A stretch of DNA of 64,000 bases from Branchiibius sp. NY16-3462-2 (lineage in GTDB: Bacteria > Actinomycetota > Actinomycetes > Actinomycetales > Dermatophilaceae): assembly GCF_001594145.1 (NCBI RefSeq), contig NZ_LVCF01000040.1:124001-188000 (forward strand), in the 5' to 3' direction. The translations under genes were made by a program, and so were the position numbers. Within the stretch, counting starts at the first letter, position 1. Each line of letters opens with the position of its first letter. The notes under the pieces are model-generated. The model saw only the letters and a list, made by a program, of their open reading frames with translations. It was not told where the DNA came from and did not search any database. Below, piece by piece: positions 25,876-34,132 of this stretch.

Positions 25876-26613
25876 TCACTCCCAGCGGAACAACCGCACC
25901 GAGAGCAGGGTCAACACACCGGTCCACACCAGCATCACCAGCAGGTGCGACCACCCCGGCCAGCCACCACCGAGCGAATCCTGCAGCGCCCCAACGGCTG
26001 CGCCGGCCGGGCTGAGGTCGGAGATGGTCTGCATCCAGCCGGGCATCGTCTCCCGCGGCCACCACAGTCCCCCGAGAAAGGAGAGCACGAAGAACAGCAC
26101 GGTGCCGGCGGCAGCAGCCACCTTGTTGCGGGTGAAAACGCTGGCCACCACCATCCCGATCGACAACAGACATACCGTCATGACCACGAACGCGACCAGC
26201 ACACCCACCGGGTTACCCGGCCAACCAGCACCGAGCAGGGCGGGCACCACCACGATCAACAGCCCGACCGCCAGCGACACACCGGCCGTCAGCAGGAACT
26301 GGGCGCCGAGCAGCGCTGCGGGCGAGGCGGGAGTCGCGCGCAGCCGCTTGAGCACACCCTGCTCGCGATACCTGGTCAGCACATCGGGTAGCGCCTGGAT
26401 CGCTAACAGCGAGAGCGCGAAGAACAGCAGGATCGGCTGGTAGGTCGAGAACCAACTCAGCCCGGCCAGGTCCTCCGTCGGGTCCCGGGTCGCTGGAATC
26501 GCACCGAGAACGATCGCCGCCACCAGCGGCAGGACCACCACCCACAACACCACAGAGGGGTTGCGCCGCAACAGAATTGCCTCACTGCGCAGCAGCGCTC
26601 GCAGGCCGATCAT
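25876..26613 (-). CDS. ABC-2 type exporter permease (module 2)
   Basis: 245 aa with six hydrophobic segments, including VVLWVVVLPLVAAIVLGAIP near the N-terminus and AAGTVLFFVLSFLGGLWWP. The motif WWPRETMPGWMQTISDLSP is typical of ABC-2 drug/lipid exporters. Its start overlaps the ATPase gene by 4 bases. Substrate unknown. Confidence 0.9.
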   Translation of the reverse strand: MIGLRALLRSEAILLRRNPSVVLWVVVLPLVAAIVLGAIPATRDPTEDLAGLSWFSTYQPILLFFALSLLAIQALPDVLTRYREQGVLKRLRATPASPAALLGAQFLLTAGVSLAVGLLIVVVPALLGAGWPGNPVGVLVAFVVMTVCLLSIGMVVASVFTRNKVAAAAGTVLFFVLSFLGGLWWPRETMPGWMQTISDLSPAGAAVGALQDSLGGGWPGWSHLLVMLVWTGVLTLLSVRLFRWE

Positions 26614-27524
26614 CGCCGTACCTCCAACTTCTCCATCAACGCCACGAAGGCGTCCTCCAGGTTCGATTGGTCCACCCGCAGGTCACGCGCGCGGGTACCC
26701 GCTGCGTCCAACGCGAGAATGACGTCGGTGACGACGTCGGCGTCCCCTTCGATACGCAAGGCCCCGTCCTCCGAACGCACCACGCGCACGGAGGGCAGGG
26801 CTTGCAGTACGTCGATCGGCGGGGTCACGTCGAGCGTGAAACTCATCCGCTGGCCGGCTTCGAGCGTCGCGGCCAGGCGAGCCGGCGTGTCCAGCGCCAC
26901 GACCCGGCCCGCGTCGATGACGACGACGCGATCGCACAGTCGTTGCGCTTCCTCCATGAAGTGCGAGACCAGCAGGAACGTCGTCCCGGTGTCTCTTAGT
27001 TGTTCGAGGATGGACCACACCTCGCGGCGCGCCTGCGGGTCAAGGCCGGTCGTCAGTTCATCAAGGATCGCCACCTTGGGTCGACCGACCAGGGCCAGGG
27101 CGACGGACAGCCGCTGTTGCTGTCCACCACTCAGCCGCCCGAAGTAGCTACCACGGACCTCGGTCAGTCCCAGCCGGTCGCGCAACTCCTCGATCGGCGC
27201 CGGGTCGTCGTAGAACGAGGCGTACAGGTTGAGCGCTTCATCGACGGTCAGCTTCTCCGGGAGGGCAGCATCCTGCAGTTGGACCCCGAGGACTCTTCGC
27301 AGAGCGGGTTCGTCGACCGCGGGGTCGATCCCGCACACGCTCACCTGGCCGGCGTCACGGTCCCGCAGACCCGCGATGCACTCGACGGTCGTCAACTTTC
27401 CGGCTCCGTTGCGACCGAGCACCCCGAAGATCTCACCCTCGGCCACGTCGAACGAGACGTCCTGCACGCCGCGGCCACCGGGATACTCCTTGCGCAGTCC
27501 ACGCACTGTGATGGCTGGTTCCAT
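26610..27524 (-). CDS. ABC-2 type exporter ATPase with altered Walker A (module 2)
   Basis: 304 aa from the ATG at 27524. The signature LSGGQQQRLSVALAL and the switch LVSHFMEEAQRL are normal. Walker B is VAILDELTTGLDP, with Leu where Pro is usual; this variant occurs in exporters. Walker A reads GRNGAGKLTT (residues 37-46), so the Ser/Thr that follows the catalytic Lys and coordinates Mg is Leu44, encoded by TTG. The next residues are Thr-Thr. The change may weaken nucleotide hydrolysis or be a sequencing error. It is the first gene of the second ATPase-permease-kinase-regulator operon. Confidence 0.9.
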   Translation of the reverse strand: MEPAITVRGLRKEYPGGRGVQDVSFDVAEGEIFGVLGRNGAGKLTTVECIAGLRDRDAGQVSVCGIDPAVDEPALRRVLGVQLQDAALPEKLTVDEALNLYASFYDDPAPIEELRDRLGLTEVRGSYFGRLSGGQQQRLSVALALVGRPKVAILDELTTGLDPQARREVWSILEQLRDTGTTFLLVSHFMEEAQRLCDRVVVIDAGRVVALDTPARLAATLEAGQRMSFTLDVTPPIDVLQALPSVRVVRSEDGALRIEGDADVVTDVILALDAAGTRARDLRVDQSNLEDAFVALMEKLEVRR

Positions 27525-27558
27525 ACCTCCAGCGTGGTGCGCCAACCGTCACACGGCG

Positions 27559-28806
27559 TCAACCAGTCGGTTGATCCGAGTCCAGTGCAGCGCTGATCGC
27601 TGCGACGAGCTCACCGACTTGCTCGTCGGTCATCGTGAAGGCGGGTGAGATCTGGATCGCTCCGGCACCAGCCGCACGCGTCGCGACACCAAAGCGCCGC
27701 AACTTGGTGGCGAACGCCATCGCCGCCGGCGCATCCGCGAGCTGAACTGCCGCGACCGCGCCTGTGCCGGAACGGATTTCGACCACATCGGGGTGGGATG
27801 CCAACGGAGCAAATGCTGCGTGCAGCGTCTGCTCCAGACGGGCCGCTTCCTCCAGCAAACCCTCGCGATCGATGATGTCCAGGTTGGCCAGCGCCACCGC
27901 CGAAGCGACCGCGTGGCCGGAGTAGGTGTAGCCGTGCCGGAACCACCGCCCCGCACCGGGCTCGAAGAACGGGTCGGCGACTTTCGGCGAGACGAACACC
28001 GCACCCATCGGCAGATACCCGGACGTGAGACCTTTGGCGGTCGTGATCATGTCCGGTTCCAGCCCGAATCGCCCTGAGGCGAACCATGATCCGCCGATCC
28101 GGCCGAACCCGGTGACCACTTCGTCCGCGACGAACAGCACGTCGTACTCGGTGCAGATCTTGCGCACCTCGGTCAAGTAGTCCGCCGGCGGCGGGTACAC
28201 ACCGCCGGCGCCGATGACCGGCTCGCAGAAGAACGCCGCGACGTTCTCCTCCCCCAGTTGCTCGATGGTCGCGCGCAGGTCCTGCGGGTCGTCCCAGACG
28301 ACATGCGCCTGGTCGGCGACCAGCGTGCCGTAACCCTCGATGTTGCCCGGGATGCCGGCCAATGACGTTCCGGCGTAATGCATTCCGTGGTAGGCCTTGG
28401 TCCGGCCCACGATGTAGCGACGATCGGGCTGACCCATCTCCACCCAATAGCGCCGGGCCAGCTTGGCAGCCGTCTCCACCGAGTCCGAGCCCCCGGAGGT
28501 GAAGAAGATCCTGGACCCGGGCACCGGGGCGATCCCCGCCAACCGGTCGGCGAGTTCCAGGGTCACGTCGGGGACGTAGTCGCCGAAGGTGCTGTAGTGC
28601 CCGAGGCGCTTCATCTGTTGCGCGGCGGCCTCGGCCAGCTCGACGCGGCCATGCCCCACGTTCGTGAACCACAGGCCGGCCGTCGCGTCGAGGTACTTGT
28701 TGCCGTCGGCGTCCCACACGTGGACGCCCTCACCGTGACTGATGACGAACTCGCCGTTCGCCTCGACCGCTGCCATGTCCGAGAAGGGGTGCCAGAAGTT
28801 GCCCAT
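27559..28806 (-). CDS. Class III (omega-type) aminotransferase
   Basis: 415 aa PLP enzyme. FFTSGGSDSVETAAKLAR contacts the cofactor phosphate, FVADEVVTGFGRIG carries the Asp that pairs with the pyridine N, and TTAKGLTSGYLPMG carries the Schiff-base Lys. The family includes aspartate aminotransferase-fold omega-aminotransferases acting on beta-alanine, GABA, putrescine or other amines with pyruvate as acceptor. It sits near the transhydrogenase at 29688, which could take up a derived hydroxyacid or semialdehyde, but the genes are divergent and the link is only suggestive. Confidence 0.9.
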   Translation of the reverse strand: MGNFWHPFSDMAAVEANGEFVISHGEGVHVWDADGNKYLDATAGLWFTNVGHGRVELAEAAAQQMKRLGHYSTFGDYVPDVTLELADRLAGIAPVPGSRIFFTSGGSDSVETAAKLARRYWVEMGQPDRRYIVGRTKAYHGMHYAGTSLAGIPGNIEGYGTLVADQAHVVWDDPQDLRATIEQLGEENVAAFFCEPVIGAGGVYPPPADYLTEVRKICTEYDVLFVADEVVTGFGRIGGSWFASGRFGLEPDMITTAKGLTSGYLPMGAVFVSPKVADPFFEPGAGRWFRHGYTYSGHAVASAVALANLDIIDREGLLEEAARLEQTLHAAFAPLASHPDVVEIRSGTGAVAAVQLADAPAAMAFATKLRRFGVATRAAGAGAIQISPAFTMTDEQVGELVAAISAALDSDQPTG

Positions 28807-28850
28807 GTTAGGACGTTATCGGTCGCCGTCGATGGGGCAGAGTGGTGCCC

Positions 28851-29651
28851 ATGGCGATCGACTACGTGGCCACCATCCGGGAGCAGTCCGCGCGGTTCCT
28901 GTCCGTCCTGCGCGGTACCGCCTCGAGCGCCCAGGTCCCGAGTTGTCCGGACTGGGATGCAGCGGACCTGGTGTGGCACCTGGGTGAAGTTCAGACCTTC
29001 TGGGAGAACGTCGTACGCCGGGACATCACCGACGAGAGCCAGCTCGACGACGTCGAGCGAAGCGACCGCCCCTCGGACTACGCGGGTCTGCTCGCGTACT
29101 CCGAGGAGGCCAGCGCCCAGCTCGTCCGCACGGTGGGCCGCTACCCGGAGCAGACGAAGCGCTACATGTGGGCGCACGATCCGGCCCTGCACACCGTCGG
29201 CTACATCAGCCGCCGCCAAGCTCTCGAGGCACTGATCCACCGGGTCGATGCCGAACTGACGGCCGCCGTGCCACTGGCCACGATCGACCCGGCGCTGGCC
29301 GTGGACGGGATCGATGAAGTGGTCGACGTGATCCGCGGTGGCGCGATCCCCGACTGGGCCTCGTTCACCCCGGCTGACGACCGGATCGTCGAGTTGGCCG
29401 CGACGGACGTGTCCCACCGTTGGACCTTGCAGCTGGGCCGGTTCGGCGGGGTCACTCCGGATGGGGTGGAGGTCAACGAGCACGGTTTCCAGCGGATCGA
29501 TGTCGGACCTCCCGTCAGCGCGACCGTCAGCGGGATGAGCGCGGACCTGCTGCTGTGGCTGTGGAACCGGCCGGCCGGGCCGGTGGAGTCGTCGGGCGAC
29601 CCGGACGCCCTGAGAAGCCTTGATTACGCTGTCAGCGAGGACATCGATTAG
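28851..29651 (+). CDS. Mycothiol-dependent maleylpyruvate isomerase-like protein
   Basis: 266 aa from the ATG at 28851; a GTG 9 bases earlier is possible. The DinB-like N-terminal domain has QVPSCPDWDAADLVWHLGEV, with the usual PxCPxWxxxDLxxHL pattern and metal-binding His. ALEALIHRVDAELTA carries the second metal region, and a C-terminal MDMPI_C-like domain follows (TDVSHRWTLQLG). The family uses mycothiol, the actinobacterial thiol. The actual reaction is unknown. It is followed after 36 bases by the transhydrogenase gene. Confidence 0.85.
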   Translation: MAIDYVATIREQSARFLSVLRGTASSAQVPSCPDWDAADLVWHLGEVQTFWENVVRRDITDESQLDDVERSDRPSDYAGLLAYSEEASAQLVRTVGRYPEQTKRYMWAHDPALHTVGYISRRQALEALIHRVDAELTAAVPLATIDPALAVDGIDEVVDVIRGGAIPDWASFTPADDRIVELAATDVSHRWTLQLGRFGGVTPDGVEVNEHGFQRIDVGPPVSATVSGMSADLLLWLWNRPAGPVESSGDPDALRSLDYAVSEDID

Positions 29652-29687
29652 TGACCTCGACCACAGGACATCGGCGAAGGAGTCAGG

Positions 29688-30965
29688 ATGAGCCAGGGCA
29701 CCGAGACCGTCTTCACCTGGGGAGCGCCGCCACTGAAATTCGGCGCGGGCGCCCTCGATGAGGTGGGTTACGACATCAGCACCCACGGCGCCAAGCGGGT
29801 CCTGGTCGTCACCGACCCGGGGGTGGCGCACCTCGGCATCGCCGACCGCGTCGTGGCCTCACTGCGCCGGTACGGCATCGAAACCGAAGTCTTCACCCAC
29901 AGCCACGTTGAACCGACCGACAAGTCGATGGGCGAGGCAGTCGACTTCGCCAAGGACAAGGGGCCGTTCGACGGCTACGTCGCTGTCGGTGGTGGGTCCT
30001 CGATCGACACCGCCAAGGCGGTCAACCTCCTGCTCACCGACGGTGGCGAACTCACCGAGTACCTCAACAAACCAGTCGGGGACGGCCGGGCGCCCAGTGG
30101 CCCCCTCATGCCGCTCATCGCCGTACCCACCACTGCGGGAACGGGATCGGAGAGCACCGGGACCTGCGTGATGGACGTGTTGTCCCTCCGCGTGAAGACC
30201 GGGATCGGTCACTGGCGCTTGCGCCCGACCATGGCGGTCATTGACCCGACGGTCACGCTCAGCCTGCCCGCGGGCGTCACCGCGTCCTCCGGCATGGACA
30301 TCGTGTGCCACGCGCTGGAGTCGTTCACCGCACGGCCGTTCCAGGACTACCCGGCCAAGAAAGCCGAGGAGCGGGTGCCCTACTGCGGGTCCAACCCGGT
30401 CGCCGACCTGTGGTGCGAGAAGGCACTGTCGCTGATCTCGCGGTCGTTCCGCACGGCGGTGCGCGAGGGGGCCAACGTCGACGCGCGCTCGGACATGATG
30501 CTGGCCGCCACCTGCGCCGGGATGGGCTTCGGCAACGCCGGCGTGCACATCCCGCACGCGAACGCCTACCCGATCGCCGGCATGGTCAAGGACTTCCACC
30601 CGGTGGACTACCCGCAGGACGAGGCGATGGTGCCGCACGGCATGTCCGTCTCGCTGACCGCACCGGCGGCGTTCCGCTTCACCTACTCCAGCGCTCCGGA
30701 GCGCCACGTACAGGCCGCGTTGATGCTGCAGCCCGACCTCGACAGCAACATCCCCGATGAGGAGAAGCTGCCGACCGCGCTGATCAACCTGATGCGCGAC
30801 ATCGGTATCCCCAACGGCATCTCGGGCGTCGGCTTCGAAGCCTCCGACATTGCGGAGCTGGTGCCGGGGACCATGAAACAGCAACGGCTGCTGGCTATTT
30901 CGCCGCGCGAGGTCACGGAGGACGACATCGCCGCGATCTTCGAGGAGTCGCTCACCAACTGGTGA
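29688..30965 (+). CDS. Hydroxyacid-oxoacid transhydrogenase (iron-type alcohol dehydrogenase)
   Basis: 425 aa, matching the ADHFE1/HOT branch in length and order. GGGSSIDTAKAVNLLLT and TAGTGSESTGTCVMD form the nucleotide site. Metal-binding His residues lie in MDIVCHALESFT, GVHIPHANAYP and MVPHGMSVS. The reaction in this family transfers hydride from 4-hydroxybutyrate to 2-oxoglutarate, giving succinic semialdehyde and D-2-hydroxyglutarate. It ends 10 bases before a strong bidirectional terminator. Confidence 0.9.
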   Translation: MSQGTETVFTWGAPPLKFGAGALDEVGYDISTHGAKRVLVVTDPGVAHLGIADRVVASLRRYGIETEVFTHSHVEPTDKSMGEAVDFAKDKGPFDGYVAVGGGSSIDTAKAVNLLLTDGGELTEYLNKPVGDGRAPSGPLMPLIAVPTTAGTGSESTGTCVMDVLSLRVKTGIGHWRLRPTMAVIDPTVTLSLPAGVTASSGMDIVCHALESFTARPFQDYPAKKAEERVPYCGSNPVADLWCEKALSLISRSFRTAVREGANVDARSDMMLAATCAGMGFGNAGVHIPHANAYPIAGMVKDFHPVDYPQDEAMVPHGMSVSLTAPAAFRFTYSSAPERHVQAALMLQPDLDSNIPDEEKLPTALINLMRDIGIPNGISGVGFEASDIAELVPGTMKQQRLLAISPREVTEDDIAAIFEESLTNW

Positions 30966-30975
30966 CCACATGAAA

Positions 30976-31005
30976 GAAGGGGCCTGCCGATCGGCAGGCC
31001 CCTTC
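30976..31005. terminator. Bidirectional terminator between transhydrogenase and leuA
   Basis: A perfect 30-base palindrome (GAAGGGGCCTGCCGA and its complement) with the flanks GAAA on the left and TTCTTCAT on the right. It sits between convergent genes and can serve both strands. Confidence 0.85.
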
Positions 31006-31018
31006 TTCATGGGTGGAC

Positions 31019-32758
31019 TCAGTGCGCGTCGCGGTCGGCGCGGTTCACCGCCGACAGGATCGCGGTCAGCGATGCCTTCACGATCGAGCTGGACATCCCG
31101 ACACCCCACAGGACACGGTCACCGACCGCACACTCGAGGTAGGCCGCCGCGGCGGAGTCGCCACCGGAGGTCAGGGCGTGCTCGTTGTAGTCCAGGATGC
31201 GTACGTCGACCCCGACGGAGTGCAGCGCATCGATGAACGCGGCCAGCGGTCCGTTGCCCTCGCCGGTGATCACCTTCTCCTCGCCGCGGTCGGTCAGGGT
31301 GGCCACGATCCGGTCGCGCTCGTCGTCGATCGACTCGACGCGGTGGTTGATCGGTGCGAACCGGCCCCACGCAGCATCGCCCACGCCGGTGCCGGGCAGG
31401 TACTCGTCGCTGAACGCCTGCCACAGCTGCTCCGGCGACACCTCGCCGCCCGCTTCGTCGGTGCGTCGCTGTACGACACCGCTGAACTCGATCTGCAGGC
31501 GGCGCGGCAGGTCCAGCTGGTGCTCGGTCTTGAGGATGTAGGCCATCCCGCCCTTGCCGGACTGGGAGTTGACCCGGACCACGGCCTCGTAGGAACGACC
31601 GACGTCGTGCGGGTCGATCGGCAGGTAGGGCACGCCCCACGTCAGCTCGTCGATCGACTTGCCCGTCGCCACGGACTGCCGCTCCATGTCCTCGAAGCCC
31701 TTCTTGATGGCGTCCTGGTGGGAGCCGGAGAAGGCCGTGAAGACCAGGTCGCCGCCGTACGGGTGCCGCTCGGGCACCGGCAACTGGTTGCAGTACTCGA
31801 CCGTGCGGCGGATCTCGTCGATGTCGGAGAAGTCGATCTGCGGGTCGATGCCCTGTCCGAACAGGTTCAGGCCCAGGGTCACCAGGCAGACGTTGCCGGT
31901 GCGCTCGCCGTTGCCGAACAAGCAGCCCTCGATCCGGTCCGCGCCGGCCTGGTAGCCCAGCTCGGCGGCCGCCACCCCGGTGCCCCGGTCGTTGTGCGGG
32001 TGCAGCGACAAGATGATCGACTCGCGGCGGTCCAGGTTGCGCGACATCCACTCGATGGAGTCGGCGTACACGTTCGGAGTGGCCATCTCGACGGTGGCCG
32101 GCAGGTTAATGACCATCGGGTGGTCCGGGGTCGGGTCGATGATCTCGATAACCGCGTTACAGATGCGGGCCGCGAACTCCAGTTCGGTGCCGGTGTAAGA
32201 CTCCGGGGAGTACTCGTAATAGACCGTGGTCTCCGGGACGGTCTCTTCCAGTTTGCGCACCAGCCGCGCCGCCTGGGTGGCGATGTCGATGATGCCGTCC
32301 TGGTCCTTGCCGAACACCACGCGGCGCTGCAGGACGGAGGTGGAGTTGTAGAAGTGCACGATGGCCTGGGGGGCGCCCGCGATGGCTTCGAAGGTGCGCT
32401 CGATCAGCTCGTCACGGCACTGGGTCAGCACCTGGATGGTGACGTCGTCGGGGATGTGGTTGCCGTCGATCAACTCACGCACGAAGTCGAAGTCGGTCTG
32501 GCTGGCGGAGGGGAATCCGACCTCGATCTCCTTGTAGCCCATCCGGACCAGGAGCTTGAACATCCGCAGTTTGCGCTCGGAGTTCATCGGGTCGATCAGG
32601 GCCTGGTTGCCGTCACGCAGATCGACGGCGCACCACCGCGGAGCCTTGTCGATGATCTTGTCCGGCCAGGTGCGGTCCGGCAGGTCGACCTTGATCTGCT
32701 CGTGGAAGGGAACGTACTTGCCGATCGGCATGGTGGTGTTCTGCTGGGGATGGATCAC
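31019..32758 (-). CDS. leuA: 2-isopropylmalate synthase
   Basis: 579 aa, the first committed enzyme of leucine synthesis (acetyl-CoA plus 2-oxoisovalerate). The catalytic HMGL-like barrel has CAVDLRDGNQALIDPM and LSLHPHNDRGTGVAAAEL; the C-terminal regulatory domain includes KVITGEGNGPLAAFIDAL and HALTSGGDSAAAAYLE. I chose the GTG at 32758 (then IHPQQNTTMPIGKYVPF) because the family starts about ten residues before MPxxKYxPF. A GTG at 32812 is also in frame. The upstream leader carries a long hairpin, likely the control element. Stand-alone gene, as is usual for leuA in actinobacteria. Confidence 0.95.
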   Translation of the reverse strand: MIHPQQNTTMPIGKYVPFHEQIKVDLPDRTWPDKIIDKAPRWCAVDLRDGNQALIDPMNSERKLRMFKLLVRMGYKEIEVGFPSASQTDFDFVRELIDGNHIPDDVTIQVLTQCRDELIERTFEAIAGAPQAIVHFYNSTSVLQRRVVFGKDQDGIIDIATQAARLVRKLEETVPETTVYYEYSPESYTGTELEFAARICNAVIEIIDPTPDHPMVINLPATVEMATPNVYADSIEWMSRNLDRRESIILSLHPHNDRGTGVAAAELGYQAGADRIEGCLFGNGERTGNVCLVTLGLNLFGQGIDPQIDFSDIDEIRRTVEYCNQLPVPERHPYGGDLVFTAFSGSHQDAIKKGFEDMERQSVATGKSIDELTWGVPYLPIDPHDVGRSYEAVVRVNSQSGKGGMAYILKTEHQLDLPRRLQIEFSGVVQRRTDEAGGEVSPEQLWQAFSDEYLPGTGVGDAAWGRFAPINHRVESIDDERDRIVATLTDRGEEKVITGEGNGPLAAFIDALHSVGVDVRILDYNEHALTSGGDSAAAAYLECAVGDRVLWGVGMSSSIVKASLTAILSAVNRADRDAH

Positions 32759-32829
32759 GGGTGAATCGCCTTTGAACGAAGAAGGGGGCGCCCGGTCCGT
32801 ACCGTTACTCACTCGCGCAACGGAAACCT

Positions 32830-32870
32830 CCGCGGCGAGGATGACCGAGTCGAACTAGGCCTCGCCGCGG
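32830..32870 (-). promoter_or_regulatory. leuA leader hairpin (candidate LEU element)
   Basis: Arms CCGCGGCGAGG (32830-32840) and CCTCGCCGCGG (32860-32870) form a perfect 11-bp stem with a 19-base loop, about 70-110 bases upstream of the leuA start. A conserved pseudoknot leader, the 'LEU element', has been described upstream of actinobacterial leuA. A short reading frame on the same strand ends just before the stem (TTG at about 32911, then a stop). I did not verify the pseudoknot pairing. Confidence 0.6.
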
Positions 32871-32959
32871 CAGTCAAGGAGGAGAAAGTACGCCGCACGC
32901 ACACAACAAGCCTAGCGCACCGACCGCCGTGCGTGGCCGCCGTCACTTATTCTGGTGCG

Positions 32960-34096
32960 ATGGACATCCTGGGGGCCATCCTCGCGTGGGCCGTTGCCGC
33001 AGTGCTGATCGCCAGCGGAGCGCTCAAACTCGGCCGACACCGCGAGTTCTTCAAGAGCATGCAGACCCTGGGTCTGCCCGCCTCGCTGCTGCGCGACTAC
33101 ACCTTCGCCAAGGCATTCCCGTTCATCGAGATCGGCCTCGGCGCGCTGATCGTGCTGCTACCCAAGCCGTGGCAACTGATCCCGGTGGCGCTGGCGACCG
33201 GGCTCTTCGTGGCGTTCCTGGTGGTCATCGTGCGGGCGGCGCGCTCCGCCGTACCTGCTTCCTGTAACTGCTTCGGCGGCCTGGGCGCTGACGAGGTCGG
33301 CCCGCGCACGGTCGCCCGGAATGTCGGCTTCGTGGTGCTTTCTCTCCTGGCCCTGATCCTGCATGCCGCTCCTGCGTCGGTGGCGGCCGAACGGCTCGGC
33401 GGCTGGGCCTACGTGCTGCCGGCGCTCCTCGCGGCGGGCGTTGCGGGCGGATTGGTGCTCTATCGCAACAACGCCGAGCAGCGCACCGAGCGCGACCTCA
33501 TCACCAACCTGACGTTGCAGAACCGGGACGGCGAGCACCTGCCGATCCGTGAATTGCAGGACCCCCCGTCATACGTCGTGTTCTTCTCGGCCGGATGCGG
33601 TGCGTGCTCGCAGACCGTGGAGGAGTTCCGTTGGTGGCCGCACGCGATGGCCGATGGCTACGACCTCGTCCCGGTGTTCACCGGCAGTCCCGAACAGTTC
33701 GCGATGTTCCCGGAGTTCGAGGCGCTACTGGATCACGCCTGGTACGACCCACAGATGACGTTCTACAAGGCGATCGGCGGCAACGGCACGCCGGCCGGCA
33801 CGCTCATCGACAAGGATCACCCGCTGGGCAACGGCGCCGTCTCCGGCCGCGACGAGCTACGCGCACTCATCTGGACCGAGGAGTTCACCCGGGAACGCAA
33901 GCGCGAAGTCGAGTCCGGCCGCGACGACCGGGCCCGGGAGATGGCCCGTCAGGCGCTGATCGACGGCGGCTGGGACCCGGCCTGGGTCGACTTCGCCGAG
34001 ATCAAACTGACCAACGACGACGGCCGCGAGATCGTCGTCAACCCCGCCGCCCCGGTCGTCGAAGACGCGGCTGACGAGGAACCCGCGTCGCGCTGA
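32960..34096 (+). CDS. MauE/DoxX-like membrane domain fused to thioredoxin-like domain
   Basis: 378 aa. Residues 1-165 form four or five membrane segments of the MauE type; they start MDILGAILAWAVAAVLI and include the Cys pair ASCNCFGG (Cys102, Cys104), typical of MauE. Residues 175-300 form a cytoplasmic or surface thioredoxin-like domain with CGAC (213-216) in FFSAGCGACSQT and a GTPAGTLID strand corresponding to the cis-Pro region. The remaining tail is acidic. The fusion suggests electron transfer across the membrane to a thiol-disulfide exchange partner. No mau genes are nearby. Start chosen at the ATG before the first helix. Confidence 0.82.
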   Translation: MDILGAILAWAVAAVLIASGALKLGRHREFFKSMQTLGLPASLLRDYTFAKAFPFIEIGLGALIVLLPKPWQLIPVALATGLFVAFLVVIVRAARSAVPASCNCFGGLGADEVGPRTVARNVGFVVLSLLALILHAAPASVAAERLGGWAYVLPALLAAGVAGGLVLYRNNAEQRTERDLITNLTLQNRDGEHLPIRELQDPPSYVVFFSAGCGACSQTVEEFRWWPHAMADGYDLVPVFTGSPEQFAMFPEFEALLDHAWYDPQMTFYKAIGGNGTPAGTLIDKDHPLGNGAVSGRDELRALIWTEEFTRERKREVESGRDDRAREMARQALIDGGWDPAWVDFAEIKLTNDDGREIVVNPAAPVVEDAADEEPASR

Positions 34097-34132
34097 CCCC
34101 AAGGTGTCGGTGGTCTGGTTCATGCTCGAGCT

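Noticed and set aside
29859..31109. 416-codon open frame antisense to the transhydrogenase
   Set aside because: Shadow of 29688-30965 and crosses the terminator at 30976-31005.
31013..32764. 583-codon open frame antisense to leuA
   Set aside because: Pure shadow of leuA: Val/Gly/Arg/Asp-rich with no motif.
32933..32954. A further GTGGCCGC-CGTCACTTAT resembling the 52-bp-period motif
   Set aside because: It is two bases shorter, single, and has no partner 52 bases away.
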